DNA of 64,000 bases from Symploca sp. SIO3C6 (GTDB lineage Bacteria > Cyanobacteriota > Cyanobacteriia > Cyanobacteriales > Coleofasciculaceae): assembly GCA_010692425.1 (NCBI GenBank), contig JAAHHJ010000001.1, forward strand, positions 186,001 through 250,000, given 5' to 3'. The notes under the pieces were generated by a model. That model ran no database searches. It worked only from the letters and a program-made list of their open reading frames with translations, and had not been told where the DNA came from. This document shows positions 1-8,918 of the stretch, piece by piece. The translations under genes and the position numbers were made by a program. The first letter of the stretch is position 1. Each line of letters begins with the position of its first letter.

Positions 1-197
1 TAGGCTTTAGCTGAAGCTTTAATCCAGATCGAGGCTCCGATTGTAAAAGGAATTAGTAGAAAGAACGCTCCAGATATTAGTGGGTGTTCTCGTACATTAG
101 GGAAATAAACCATCAAGGCCACCATCGTACCACAATAAACTAGACCGCAAAGCGGCAGTCCGATTACCAGCAAAGCGAATTTAGTATCCTTATCCAT
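1..197 (-). CDS. small two-TM membrane protein (C-terminus cut by window edge)
   Basis: An ATG at 197 opens a frame that runs off the left edge after 65 codons. The protein begins MDKDTKFALLVIGLPLCGLV and has two hydrophobic stretches, roughly residues 8-31 and 40-58, joined by a short polar loop, so it is probably an inner-membrane protein of about 65 or more residues. The last two visible bases would fit a stop codon just outside the window, so it may be nearly complete. No family is recognised. It diverges from lysC, with about 310 bases between the starts. Confidence 0.45.
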   Translation of the reverse strand, partial: MDKDTKFALLVIGLPLCGLVYCGTMVALMVYFPNVREHPLISGAFFLLIPFTIGASIWIKASAKA

Positions 198-510
198 AGC
201 AGTTCCCACAAATAGCTCCACAGGTCTTTTTACCTGAATTATAGTCCCAGGATTCAGGGTCAAAAATATAAAGAAAAAATTATAAAAGTAATGAATTTTG
301 ATGATTTTACCTGGCTGGGACTAACAACAAAAATCCCTCGTTATACACACTCAACCAGCACACTAAACTTAACAAAGGAGTAGGCTTTCTTGTCTAATTC
401 CTGTAAGCTTACTGGAAGCCTGGAAGCATTGAATGCCTCTTGGCATCTCTGAGCGCTTTGACTGCTGAACTGTTCAAGATGTTGATTGGAATTGTGGTTA
501 AAGAAGTCCT
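198..510. other. intergenic region upstream of lysC
   Basis: Divergent spacer of about 310 bases between the small membrane protein gene and lysC. It must hold the lysC promoter, but no convincing -35/-10 pair was picked out. A short hairpin (ATGCC-TCTT-GGCAT, around 430-446) lies upstream of lysC. No lysine riboswitch architecture was recognised. Confidence 0.4.
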
Positions 511-2394
511 ATGTCGCTAGTTGTCCAGAAATACGGTGGTACCTCTGTTGGCTCAGTTGAACGTATTCAAGCAGTTGCCCAGCGTGCGTCCGCAACTGCC
601 CAAAAAGGCAATTCCCTAGTGGTAGTTGTTTCCGCAATGGGTAAGACTACTGATGGTTTGGTAAAACTAGCTAGGGAAATTTCCACAAATCCCTGTCGCC
701 GAGAAATGGATATGCTACTCTCGACTGGTGAGCAAGTCTCAATTGCACTCCTATCTATGGCGTTGAAGGAATTGGGACAACCAGCCATTTCTCTAACTGG
801 CGCTCAAGTGGGCATCGTCACAGAAGCACAACATAGCCATGCCCGCATTCTTCACATCCAAACTGAGCGAATTGTGCGGCATCTCAACGAGGGCAAAGTA
901 GTCGTTGTTGCAGGATTTCAAGGCATCAGCAGCACAGAGGAATTGGAAATTACTACCCTTGGGCGTGGTGGATCTGATACTTCAGCAGTGGCGCTTGCTG
1001 CCTCATTAGGAGCTGATCGTTGTGAGATTTATACTGACGTTCCAGGGATCTTGACTACAGATCCCCGTTTGGTACCAGATGCCCAACTGATGGAGGAAAT
1101 TACCTCCGATGAAATGCTGGAATTGGCAAGCTTAGGAGCCAAAGTGCTACATCCTCGTGCTGTAGAAATAGCTCGCAATTACGGCATGCCTCTGGTGGTA
1201 CTCTCCAGCTGGACGGATGAACCTGGTACGCTGGTAGTCTCGCCAATGTCTCAACCTCGATCCCTAAGAGATCTTGAGATTGCGCGCTCTGTCACTACCG
1301 TAGAATTTGACCCGGATCAGGCGAAAGTGGCGCTACTGAGAGTACCTGATTGTCCAGGTGTGGCAGCGCGACTTTTTGGTGAAATTGCCCTCCAAGAACT
1401 AGACGTGGATTTAATTATCCAGTCGATTCACGAGGGCAATACCAACGATATTGCTTTTACCGTTAACAGTGCTATTCTCAAGCGGGCAGAAGCTGTAGCA
1501 GAAGCAATTGCCCCCGCCTTGCGCTCTCAAACGGGGACAGATTCCCAAGAAGCCGAGGTGATGGTTGATCGCAACGTCGCTAAAATTTCAATTGCTGGTG
1601 CTGGAATGATTGGACGCCCAGGGATTGCAGCCAAAATGTTCACAGCCCTAGCTAGTGCTGGAATCAACATTGGGATGATCTCTACCTCAGAGGTAAAAGT
1701 TAGCTGTGTGATTGATGCCCAAGATTGCGACAGCGCGATCGCAATTCTGTGCCAAACTTTTGAGATTAGCTCTTCCCCAATTCAAATCCCAGTTTCAAGT
1801 GCAGAGGTTTTAGTTTTAAAGGACAAAGAGAGTTCAAGGAAAACTTCTACTTCTTTGAATGTGGGCATTCCCACTGCCAAAGAACTACCCTCAGTAAGGG
1901 GCGTTGCCTTAGATCTAAATCAAGTTCGTCTAGCGATTCGCAATGTCCCAGATCATCCTGGTATGGCTGCTCAGCTGTTTGGGCTCTTAGCAAAAGAAAA
2001 TATTAGCGTTGATATGATTATTCAATCCCAGCGTTGCCGAGTGATTGATGGTAATCCCACCCGTGATATCGCCTTTACCGTTTCACAAGCCGATGCTCAA
2101 GCTGCCCAGATGACCTTACAACAAGCAGCATCAATTCTCGGATATGGTACCATTCTCCTGGATCAAGAAATTGCCAAGGTCAGTATTGTTGGTGCTGGGA
2201 TGGTGGGACAACCTGGTGTCGCAACGCGGATGTTTGCGGCACTAGCTGCAGAGCAAATTAACATTCAAATGATTGCCACCTCAGAAATTAAGATTAGCTG
2301 TGTAGTTAACAAAGAACAGGGGGTTAGTGCTTTAAAAGCAATTCATAGTGCTTTTGGTCTAGCCGGAAGTCAAAAAATCGAAGTTCGGGCTTAG
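511..2394 (+). CDS. lysC: aspartate kinase with four ACT domains
   Basis: Aspartokinase (EC 2.7.2.4) phosphorylates L-aspartate at the entry to lysine, threonine, methionine and isoleucine synthesis in the cytoplasm. The N-terminus carries the diagnostic KYGGTSV motif at residues 7-13, and the amino-acid-kinase domain spans about 1-245. Four ACT units follow, beginning near residues 271, 356, 471 and 554; units 1/3 (xxVPDxPGxAAxLF) and 2/4 (GAGMxGxPGxA) show an internal duplication of an ACT pair. The 627-residue length and doubled ACT pair fit the cyanobacterial form. Feedback control by lysine and/or threonine is expected from the family. The ATG at 511 gives a canonical N-terminus. It converges on the ExbD gene. 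Confidence 0.95.
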   Translation: MSLVVQKYGGTSVGSVERIQAVAQRASATAQKGNSLVVVVSAMGKTTDGLVKLAREISTNPCRREMDMLLSTGEQVSIALLSMALKELGQPAISLTGAQVGIVTEAQHSHARILHIQTERIVRHLNEGKVVVVAGFQGISSTEELEITTLGRGGSDTSAVALAASLGADRCEIYTDVPGILTTDPRLVPDAQLMEEITSDEMLELASLGAKVLHPRAVEIARNYGMPLVVLSSWTDEPGTLVVSPMSQPRSLRDLEIARSVTTVEFDPDQAKVALLRVPDCPGVAARLFGEIALQELDVDLIIQSIHEGNTNDIAFTVNSAILKRAEAVAEAIAPALRSQTGTDSQEAEVMVDRNVAKISIAGAGMIGRPGIAAKMFTALASAGINIGMISTSEVKVSCVIDAQDCDSAIAILCQTFEISSSPIQIPVSSAEVLVLKDKESSRKTSTSLNVGIPTAKELPSVRGVALDLNQVRLAIRNVPDHPGMAAQLFGLLAKENISVDMIIQSQRCRVIDGNPTRDIAFTVSQADAQAAQMTLQQAASILGYGTILLDQEIAKVSIVGAGMVGQPGVATRMFAALAAEQINIQMIATSEIKISCVVNKEQGVSALKAIHSAFGLAGSQKIEVRA

Positions 2395-2433
2395 TAATCT
2401 CGATTACCCAAATACTTGCTACAAAAACTCTTC

Positions 2434-2496
2434 AAGTAATAAGCAATAAATATTCATGTTGTCACTTATTACTTATTACTTATTACTTATTACTTA
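2434..2496. repeat. ACTTATT heptamer tandem repeat in convergent spacer
   Basis: About 4.7 copies of ACTTATT run from 2464 to 2496 between the convergent lysC and exbD stops. An upstream AAGTAATAAG (2434-2443) is complementary to the repeat and can fold onto it. The same heptamer array recurs near 61862-61905. It resembles the short tandemly repeated repetitive (STRR) heptamers known in filamentous cyanobacteria. Confidence 0.8.
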
Positions 2497-2533
2497 AAGT
2501 CAGACCATTTGTAAGATTCTTGTTCATAGAAGT

Positions 2534-3181
2534 TCACTGACTTGGTTTAGGCTTTGCTTGTTCAGGGGCAGGCTGAGGACTAGGATTAGTTCCGGGCGAT
2601 CCTGGTAGCAGCAGTCCAGGTAGTCCTGGTAAGGTTTGCTGATTAGGGTTAGTACCTGGAGTAGATGGCAAATTAGGAACACCAGTTGGTGGCGGTGCCG
2701 GGAAACTGCCAGAAGGCTTTATAGACTGCCCTGATAGGGTTGCTAGTGCGACGCGATTACCCCCTACTGAACGCAGTACATCCAAAACCTGTACGACTTC
2801 ATTGTAAGTAGCATTTTCTGAAGCGTACAATGCCATCAACCCATTAGGATTACTGCTCAAGTATTGTCGCAGTTTCTGCTGAAAATCTGCTTGAGTCTGC
2901 ACTGGCTCCTGCTCCACAAAAACTTGACCAAACTCACTTAGACTAACTATTAAAATTTCCTGTCCCTGTCGAGTGCCAGTACTTGCTTTGGGTAAATCGA
3001 CAGTAATTGCTTGCTGACGAGACAAGCCCACTGCTGCCAGTATAAAAAACGTCAGAATGCAAAAAATAACATCAATCAGGGGGACAATCTCAACTCGAAC
3101 TTCTTCATTCGAGTGTTCCATCTGAAATTTCAGAGGGCGGATTGGCGCAGGAGAAGTAGCTGGAGGATATTTCTTCTTCAT
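2534..3181 (-). CDS. exbD: ExbD/TolR family biopolymer transport protein
   Basis: ExbD/TolR proteins have one membrane helix and a periplasmic domain and work with ExbB/TolQ to turn proton-motive force into mechanical work. One TM segment (EVRVEIVPLIDVIFCILTFF) contains the essential membrane aspartate in the PLIDV motif. A periplasmic domain follows, and the tail is rich in Pro, Gly and Asn (PGTNPNQQTLPG-like), longer than usual. A start nine codons upstream (3208) is possible, but the Met at 3181 (MKKKYPPATSP) gives a more usual N-terminus; neither has a strong ribosome binding site. The ExbB gene lies upstream on the same strand with a gap of about 230 bases, and no TonB was seen. Confidence 0.88.
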   Translation of the reverse strand: MKKKYPPATSPAPIRPLKFQMEHSNEEVRVEIVPLIDVIFCILTFFILAAVGLSRQQAITVDLPKASTGTRQGQEILIVSLSEFGQVFVEQEPVQTQADFQQKLRQYLSSNPNGLMALYASENATYNEVVQVLDVLRSVGGNRVALATLSGQSIKPSGSFPAPPPTGVPNLPSTPGTNPNQQTLPGLPGLLLPGSPGTNPSPQPAPEQAKPKPSQ

Positions 3182-3408
3182 TAGAAAAATTCTCAATACA
3201 AACCTCATACCCTTACGGTTGAGGAATAGTCGCTTTTTAAGCTAATTTTACAAACAAGACATCATCTGGGAGGAATATCTTATTGACCTCTCCTCATGTT
3301 GAAACGACGAGGATTATCTTAAGTTGCTACAGAGTGCGTTAAAACCAGGGAAACTTGCCTTACCTCTCCCCACTCTATTTAAAAAATGTAAGTTAAACGT
3401 GTAACAAC

Positions 3409-4125
3409 TTACTGCTCAGTGACTTCGGAAGCTCCTGCTGATGTTGAATTAATGTTGTCTTCTGGAGTTACATTTACTGAATAATCGGACTCTTCTTCCT
3501 CGCTTTGCCACCAATTTTGACGATAAATTAACTCTAGCTCACTTCCAGCCTTGCGGAAAACTTTTACCTGATTGTATTGAAAAGCTTGAAATAGTCGATA
3601 GAATGCCAGACTGATAATCGCCACAATCAAGCCTGCAGCTGTACTAATCAGGGATTCCCCAATACCTTGAGTTACTCCATCTGTAGAACCTGTGCCCAAA
3701 TCAGAAAGCCTAATTGAACCCAAAGAGTTAATTAAGCCTAACACCGTACCCAGCAACCCCAGTAGTGGAGACAGAGCAATTACAGCTTCTAGAATTTTGT
3801 CCCCTCGCCGCATCGAAGCTAACTCCTCATCGGCACTTGCTTCTAGAGCCAGTCGAAATACTTCCGGATTAGGGTTAGAAAGCTTTAAAGGAGCATAAAG
3901 GTATCGCCCGATGGGCAGCCTGCGTGCTTTCATAACAGTCTCTTTTGCCTTGTGTAAGTTGCTAATTGCTGCATCCAGTACACGATTGACAACGGCTTCT
4001 TCCTTGAGGGAGATGATTGCCCAAAAGCAAATACGCTCAAGGATCACGCCTACAGCCAGGATTGATAAAGCCAATAGTGGCCACATCACTACCCCGCCCT
4101 TCTCAAAGATTTCAACAATATTCAC
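3409..4125 (-). CDS. exbB: ExbB/TolQ/MotA family proton channel protein
   Basis: 238 residues with the three-helix layout of the MotA/TolQ/ExbB family: helix 1 near residues 13-35 ([18 protein letters not shown]), then a cytoplasmic loop and two helices around 115-140 ([18 protein letters not shown]) and 155-180. The LGLLGTVLG motif is characteristic. The start is GTG at 4125, preceded by a GGGAGGT ribosome binding site about 12 bases upstream. It forms a proton-driven stator with the downstream ExbD. The substrate is unknown; cyanobacterial pairs of this kind serve TonB-dependent uptake or envelope functions. Confidence 0.9.
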   Translation of the reverse strand: MNIVEIFEKGGVVMWPLLALSILAVGVILERICFWAIISLKEEAVVNRVLDAAISNLHKAKETVMKARRLPIGRYLYAPLKLSNPNPEVFRLALEASADEELASMRRGDKILEAVIALSPLLGLLGTVLGLINSLGSIRLSDLGTGSTDGVTQGIGESLISTAAGLIVAIISLAFYRLFQAFQYNQVKVFRKAGSELELIYRQNWWQSEEEESDYSVNVTPEDNINSTSAGASEVTEQ

Positions 4126-4623
4126 AATTTGCTCTTACCTCCCTTGATAACCAAGTATAAGTTTTCTGGTAAATATATAAAGCCTATTAGGATTACCAGA
4201 TAATATAGATTAAATTAGGTTAAGTACATTTCCAGACAACATTAAGCTTCCATAAATTTAAACTTGCATCTTTAGATAGAGTGGGGACAGTGGGAGAAGG
4301 GGAGAGGAAGAGAAGACTTTCTTGTTTTCCTCAAACGGTCGGAAGTCTAATTTAGAGGTACAACAGCTTACCAACGGCTGAGATGATTCTTTTTTGTTGG
4401 CTCATTTAGATTCCTGACTAGCTATGGAAATCATAGTGGCAATTGTACTGGCTTATCCCCTTGGCAATGCACCGATTCTTACACAAAGCTAGCAAGGTAA
4501 GCAAGGTAAAGCATAATGACTTGGCAGTGGTTAAGGCACTAACCGACAACAACAGATGGGTTATCCGCATAGTCAACTGCTAAGACAATCTGGCAGTATT
4601 AATATTAGCTAGGTGGTGAAGAG
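4126..4623. other. intergenic region, about 500 bases
   Basis: Divergent spacer between the ExbB gene and the YkvA-like gene. It holds a purine-rich low-complexity stretch (about 4280-4315) of the kind dispersed elsewhere in the window and a short direct repeat AGCAAGGTA (about 4490-4507). No gene was seen. Confidence 0.5.
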
Positions 4624-4926
4624 ATGAGCAATTTTTCAGTCCAATCAGTTTATAACTGGTATCGCAACACTATCCGCAACTCCAAGTATCGTTGGTGGAT
4701 AATCTTGGGTACGTTAATTTATCTGTTTAGCCCCATTGACATTGCCCCTGACTTTATCCCAATCGCTGGGCAAATCGACGATGTCTTAATCCTGACACTT
4801 CTGGTTTCTGAAGTTTCTCAGTTACTAATTGATAGTGTCACATCTCGCAAAAGTAAAGATGTTGCTGTCAACACGAATAACACTAGTGAGAAGACTGTGG
4901 ATGTAGATGCTATGCCAGTTGAGTAA
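4624..4926 (+). CDS. YkvA-like DUF1232 small membrane protein
   Basis: 100 residues beginning MSNFSVQSVYNWYRNTIRNS. The central block YLFSPIDIAPDFIPIAGQID is the DUF1232/YkvA signature, a hydrophobic helical hairpin ending in a DD pair. The ATG at 4624 has an AGGTGGTGAAGAG Shine-Dalgarno region immediately upstream. The C-terminal 25 residues are polar and probably disordered. The molecular role of this family is not established. Confidence 0.85.
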   Translation: MSNFSVQSVYNWYRNTIRNSKYRWWIILGTLIYLFSPIDIAPDFIPIAGQIDDVLILTLLVSEVSQLLIDSVTSRKSKDVAVNTNNTSEKTVDVDAMPVE

Positions 4927-4954
4927 CTGTCATAGGTATGCATTATTCTGAACT

Positions 4955-4980
4955 ACCCCACCTCTCGGTGAGGATGGGGT
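4955..4980. other. hairpin with bulge after the DUF1232 gene
   Basis: ACCCCACCTC (4955-4964), a five-base loop and GAGGATGGGGT (4970-4980) form a 10-bp stem with one bulged A. No T-run follows on the + strand, so it is not a classical terminator. It could be a subterminal hairpin of a lost IS200/IS605-type element or a bidirectional transcription end. Confidence 0.5.
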
Positions 4981-4999
4981 TATTGAAACTCTGTTCTCA

Positions 5000-5146
5000 C
5001 CGAAAGGGCTTACTGAGTTTCAAATACTTCTTCTGCTGTAGTTGCTTCCTATAATCCTTATTCTTTCGTTTACGCTCAGTCAAACTAGAGCTAACGAACT
5101 TTAAGGTGCGCTCGTAGATGAAAATTAAATAGAAAAGCGATCGCAA
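5000..5146 (-). pseudogene. open frame continuing past the RelA/SpoT stop (possible remnant)
   Basis: After the TGA at 5149-5147 the same frame stays open for 49 codons until a TGA at 4999-4997. The readthrough product is basic (ERTLKFVSSSLTERKRKNKD region) and ends in SKPFR. It has no start codon of its own and is not recognised. It could be a decayed C-terminal extension, a remnant of another gene, or chance. Confidence 0.2.
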
Positions 5147-6133
5147 TCAATAATTTTCCTCATATTCAAAGGTAGAATTAATATTTTTTAGAGCAGGATA
5201 TAAAGTTATAACTTCTTGTGTGATATGCCAATAATATCTATCTATAGAAGCCTCGATTCTTTCTTCAGATATCAAAATAGTAATAAAATATTGAAATAAT
5301 GAAATACTGCGCGGAATTTGATTTAGTTTGGTGGTTTGAATTTTCTGGGTTATTTGTTTAACGATTCCCTTGATTTTTTTTTCTTCAACTACATTTATCA
5401 GTAGACGATATAAATTATCACAAAAACGGCTCATGTCTTTTGGCTGAAGCTCATCAGGTATTTTTTTGTTTTCAAATAACTTATTTATTTCGGTTGCTAA
5501 GTTTTGTTTGATTTTGATTTCAGGATAATCATTATTTTCAATAAACTCCGAAGTTTTGTCAAAAGCAAGTATCAACATATCTAATTGCTCAACCGTTGCT
5601 TTAAGTTGTGCAGCTAAACGTAATTTTCTCCAGTCAATTTCAGAATTTTTATAGACAAGAGCGTGAGTTGAGACTGCCCAAGCGTGTTCAAAAGCACTTT
5701 TAATCTGAATTTCAAATTTAATTTGAAAAATACTTAAAACATTATCTTGAGTGATAGTATTATCACTTTTAAGTTGAGCATAAATTCGAGTTGAATCAAA
5801 CCTGAATGTATCTGGAGCTTTTTTATTTTGTCCTCTTTTAACTGTTCTGATGACTGCAAATGTTTGATTACAAAATACTGTTACTTCTTTTTCGTGAGAT
5901 AAAGTAGGAATGATAATTGTACAAGCGAACAAATCATCTAAATCAGACCATCTTTTAAATCGTCCTGTTTCAATTTTTTCAGCCAGAGATTCAATAGTTT
6001 TGATTCGAGAAGTAAACGCATATCCTTTGGTATCGCAAAAATTTAATAATGCTTCTTTTACTTTTTTAGCCACTTCTTTAACAAAAGGCTGATATTGATT
6101 GTATTTACGGTCTAGTATAGAAGGATAGATCAT
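5147..6133 (-). CDS. RelA/SpoT-domain nucleotidyltransferase, partner of DUF262 protein
   Basis: 328 residues. The N-terminal ~165 residues match the RelA/SpoT synthetase fold: R43/K45/S49/K53 in SRIKTIESLAEK, the acidic strand WSDLDDLFACTII (D66/D67), and the EIQIK-HAW-TH-YK block (E141, Q143, H157). The Arg usually ending the DxxGxR strand is Thr72, and the usual Arg of ExQxR is Lys145, so the substrate may differ from GTP/GDP. No HD hydrolase, TGS or ACT domain is present. The remaining ~160 residues are helical and not recognised. It starts 11 bases after the DUF262 gene, so the two are co-transcribed. The pair looks AT-richer than its neighbours, suggesting transfer. Family members make alarmones or pyrophosphorylate tRNA or adenosine as toxins; which applies here is unknown. 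Confidence 0.8.
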   Translation of the reverse strand: MIYPSILDRKYNQYQPFVKEVAKKVKEALLNFCDTKGYAFTSRIKTIESLAEKIETGRFKRWSDLDDLFACTIIIPTLSHEKEVTVFCNQTFAVIRTVKRGQNKKAPDTFRFDSTRIYAQLKSDNTITQDNVLSIFQIKFEIQIKSAFEHAWAVSTHALVYKNSEIDWRKLRLAAQLKATVEQLDMLILAFDKTSEFIENNDYPEIKIKQNLATEINKLFENKKIPDELQPKDMSRFCDNLYRLLINVVEEKKIKGIVKQITQKIQTTKLNQIPRSISLFQYFITILISEERIEASIDRYYWHITQEVITLYPALKNINSTFEYEENY

Positions 6134-6144
6134 ACATTATAAGA

Positions 6145-7230
6145 TTATTCTGAATGAATATCCCCCTTCAACAAAGATTTGACAATTTCAATTCTAATCT
6201 TTCTGGGACCTGCATCTGTAAAAGAAGACTTTACGGCGTTATAGTAATCTAGTGCTTTTTTTTGATAATTATCTAATTCATGTTTAGATTTACTCTGTAA
6301 TTTTTGATTTTGTACAATCTCTAAAAAATCGTAAATTTTTGAACCAGTATTTTCATCTATTTTTAATGTACCTTCGCGACTTAACTCAGCAACAGCACCA
6401 AATAAAGAATAAAAATCAGCCTGATTTTTTAACCTGGTTTTAGCCAAATTAACCTCTTTAGATAAATCTAAGATTTCTCCTATAGATTTAATAGTATTGC
6501 GAAATTCGTTTTCTATTTCATCCTTTTCTTCCCATGCACTATCTCGCTCAGTAAAAGCTCTATCAAGATAATCAGGACTATATGACTTTGCACCTTCTTC
6601 TAAAAATAATAGTAGTTGTGCTACCATTTCGATATCTTTCATTTGCTTTTTAGAAGTGGAATTAAGGTTAGGAAAATTTTTACAGTGTTTTTCTTTCTCT
6701 AAGTAATTAAACATCCAAGTGCATAAATCTTCGGCAAGAGTAATAAAATACCCGCTAAACTTTGCATGACGAAGCTCTTGACGAGTTAACTTACTAACAT
6801 TACGATTAATGCGATCAAAGATATTGCCAATAACATCTTCGTCAGATGATGGTAAGTATTCGATAGCAAATTGATACTTCCAAAATTCTTGTTTATCTTT
6901 AATTTCTAAATCTTTAAAGTATTTACCACTAAAGCGTTGAATTGTCGTTTTTTCGTATACCGGAAATTCATTACCAACAAATTGAAATAGAGTAGATAAC
7001 CTTTGTTTTCCATCAACTACGCTGACTTTAGAAACTCCTTCAGGAGTAATTTCTTGATATATGAAAATTGCGGGTGCTGGATATCCATGGAGTACTGTGT
7101 CAATAAAATAATCTTTATAGTCTTGATTCCAAACACTACGTCTTTGATAAGGCGGATCAAGATCAAGAAGACCTCTATTATATAAGTCCCAAAACCAAGA
7201 GATAGTTTGAAAGTTAATGGTTCTACTCAT
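6145..7230 (-). CDS. DUF262 (GmrS-like / ParB-fold) protein
   Basis: 361 residues. The N-terminal half is a DUF262 domain: a PPYQRRSVW motif at residues 26-34, the nucleotide-binding VVDGKQRLSTL motif (D73-R77), and FDRINRNVSKLTRQELRHAK. In GmrSD-type restriction enzymes DUF262 senses or hydrolyses NTP and is joined to a DUF1524 HNH nuclease. No HNH domain is present here, and the C-terminal half is helical. The partner gene encodes a RelA/SpoT enzyme instead. The ATG at 7230 begins MSRTINFQTISWFWDLYNRG. I infer a sensor/effector arrangement. Confidence 0.85.
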   Translation of the reverse strand: MSRTINFQTISWFWDLYNRGLLDLDPPYQRRSVWNQDYKDYFIDTVLHGYPAPAIFIYQEITPEGVSKVSVVDGKQRLSTLFQFVGNEFPVYEKTTIQRFSGKYFKDLEIKDKQEFWKYQFAIEYLPSSDEDVIGNIFDRINRNVSKLTRQELRHAKFSGYFITLAEDLCTWMFNYLEKEKHCKNFPNLNSTSKKQMKDIEMVAQLLLFLEEGAKSYSPDYLDRAFTERDSAWEEKDEIENEFRNTIKSIGEILDLSKEVNLAKTRLKNQADFYSLFGAVAELSREGTLKIDENTGSKIYDFLEIVQNQKLQSKSKHELDNYQKKALDYYNAVKSSFTDAGPRKIRIEIVKSLLKGDIHSE

Positions 7231-7254
7231 TTGATTTTCTTTGTAGGCTCAATC

Positions 7255-7284
7255 ACTATATCCCTTGGAATAAGTGAATTTGAA
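7255..7284 (-). promoter_or_regulatory. candidate promoter of the DUF262-RelA/SpoT operon
   Basis: On the minus strand, TTCAAA (7284-7279) and TATAGT (7260-7255) are separated by 18 bases and lie 25-54 bases upstream of the DUF262 ATG. The -10 matches the consensus at five of six positions, the -35 at four of six. Inferred from sequence only. Confidence 0.35.
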
Positions 7285-7370
7285 AGGCATGCGTAATACA
7301 TCTTAAGGTGGGAACTTTAGCCAGGAGTAAAGAGACTTTTCAACTACAGCTGCTACAGGCAAAGAAAAGC

Positions 7371-8783
7371 TTAATCTTGGTTATCAGTCACAATCAACTG
7401 CTTCTTGCGTGCCGGAGGCTCAAGTCTAAATATATCTTCTTGGGCATCAATTTGAAAATTGGTGTTATCTAGTGGCGTCTTTAGTTGTGATTTTTGAGAA
7501 AGTAGGAGCCTGTTGTTAGAACTAGCAGTAGAATTGAGAGTAGCGTTGATTGGTGCCAGAGACTCAGCAACTTGTACTTGCTGTTCGAGTTGTTGAGTGG
7601 AAGATACCAACTGGTTAAGTCCATCAATCAACTCTTTAACATTGGTGCGGAAGGATGGATCACCAGTGAGAGCATCGAGATCAGAAGTAATTTTTTGGGT
7701 ATTTTCAAAAGTTACCCTTGCTGAATCTAAAGTTTGTTGTAGCACCACCAAATTTGTGGGGTCATTAAGGGTTTTTGAGATGTCGCGCAAGTTGGCTGAG
7801 GCATCGACAGCATTAGCTGAGAGGGTTTCTAAATTTTGCAGTAATCCCCCGACTTCGGTATCGTCAACTTTGGAATTAACCCGATCAACGGTAGAATTTA
7901 CCCGACTAACTGTAGTACTCAAACCGCCAACAAGTCCACTCAACTTTTCGCTGGTTTGGGCAATGCCATCTAAGGTTCTAACTAAGGTTCCCCGATTAGT
8001 TGCCACCAGCTCATTAGTAGTGGCAAGGAGCCGATTGAGTTCACTAGCCGTTACACTATATTGTTCGGCAGTTTTAGCAACGCTATCTGTGACTACACTT
8101 AGTTGACGAGTACTTTGATCTGCTGCCTTGGAAAGGGAATCAGCAGCATTCGAGAAGCTTCCGATTTCTTGTCGGAATGAGCTAGAAAGAAGAGACAACT
8201 CTTTAGCTAATTCTGCTAACCCGGCGGCGGCAGTTGCAGCGTTTGCTGTCAGAGAATTAACGTTGTCAAAAAACTGTGGATCAGTGTAGCGTTCAGTGAA
8301 TTGAGTGCTAGCACGCAGCAGAGTAGTAAAGTTTACACCAATATCTCCCTGAATGCGGTCTTTGTCGCAAATAATCAGCTTTGATTCCTGACATTGGGAA
8401 CTTAGAGGATTGAGCGATCCTACCTCAGTTGAGAGAGTAGTTTCAGGTGTGATGTCAATCGTAGTTTGACCAATTAAACCATATTGATTAGCTTCAACTC
8501 TAGATTCCCGAGGAATTGACAAACTAGTGTTGGAAATTTCAACTGTGGCATCAACCCCGTTAGTTTTGGCTTTGATTGCTGCAATTTGACCAACTTCGAC
8601 GCCACGATAGCGTACTACGGCACCAACTTGCATACCGGCAATCTCGGTAAAGTTAACAATGAATTTGTAGCTACGGCTACCTAAACGTAGACTGCCTAAC
8701 CAGAGAATCAAGCCTCCAAAGGCAGCACATCCCGCTAGGATTAATAACCCGACGGAGCCTTCTCGAATTGTTCGCGCTCGCAT
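7371..8783 (-). CDS. MCE/MlaD family lipid-transport substrate-binding protein
   Basis: 470 residues. An N-terminal TM anchor (SVGLLILAGCAAFGGLILWL, about 9-28) is followed by an MCE domain (about 38-115: YKFIVNFTEIAGMQVGAVVR and YRGVEVGQI). The long C-terminal part is rich in Ser, Thr, Asn and Leu with heptad-like character, as in MCE proteins that form a periplasmic tube or needle. It should work with the MlaF-like ATPase encoded immediately upstream in phospholipid transport between inner and outer membranes. The ATG at 8783 is preceded by AAGGAAAAAGAAATC. The MlaE-type permease is not in the window. Confidence 0.9.
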   Translation of the reverse strand: MRARTIREGSVGLLILAGCAAFGGLILWLGSLRLGSRSYKFIVNFTEIAGMQVGAVVRYRGVEVGQIAAIKAKTNGVDATVEISNTSLSIPRESRVEANQYGLIGQTTIDITPETTLSTEVGSLNPLSSQCQESKLIICDKDRIQGDIGVNFTTLLRASTQFTERYTDPQFFDNVNSLTANAATAAAGLAELAKELSLLSSSFRQEIGSFSNAADSLSKAADQSTRQLSVVTDSVAKTAEQYSVTASELNRLLATTNELVATNRGTLVRTLDGIAQTSEKLSGLVGGLSTTVSRVNSTVDRVNSKVDDTEVGGLLQNLETLSANAVDASANLRDISKTLNDPTNLVVLQQTLDSARVTFENTQKITSDLDALTGDPSFRTNVKELIDGLNQLVSSTQQLEQQVQVAESLAPINATLNSTASSNNRLLLSQKSQLKTPLDNTNFQIDAQEDIFRLEPPARKKQLIVTDNQD

Positions 8784-8918
8784 GATTTCTTTTTCCTTAG
8801 CTATTATCTGTTAACACAGAGCTGTAGTTTTTTATTTAGCCCTTGCTACTGACGGGGATAAGGTTACAGCTAGCGAGCTCTACAAAAAACTTAATCTAGT
8901 AGCAGCTCACCAGACAAA

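Noticed and set aside
380-510. Lysine riboswitch upstream of lysC
   Set aside because: Only a short 5-bp hairpin is visible; no five-helix lysine aptamer layout.
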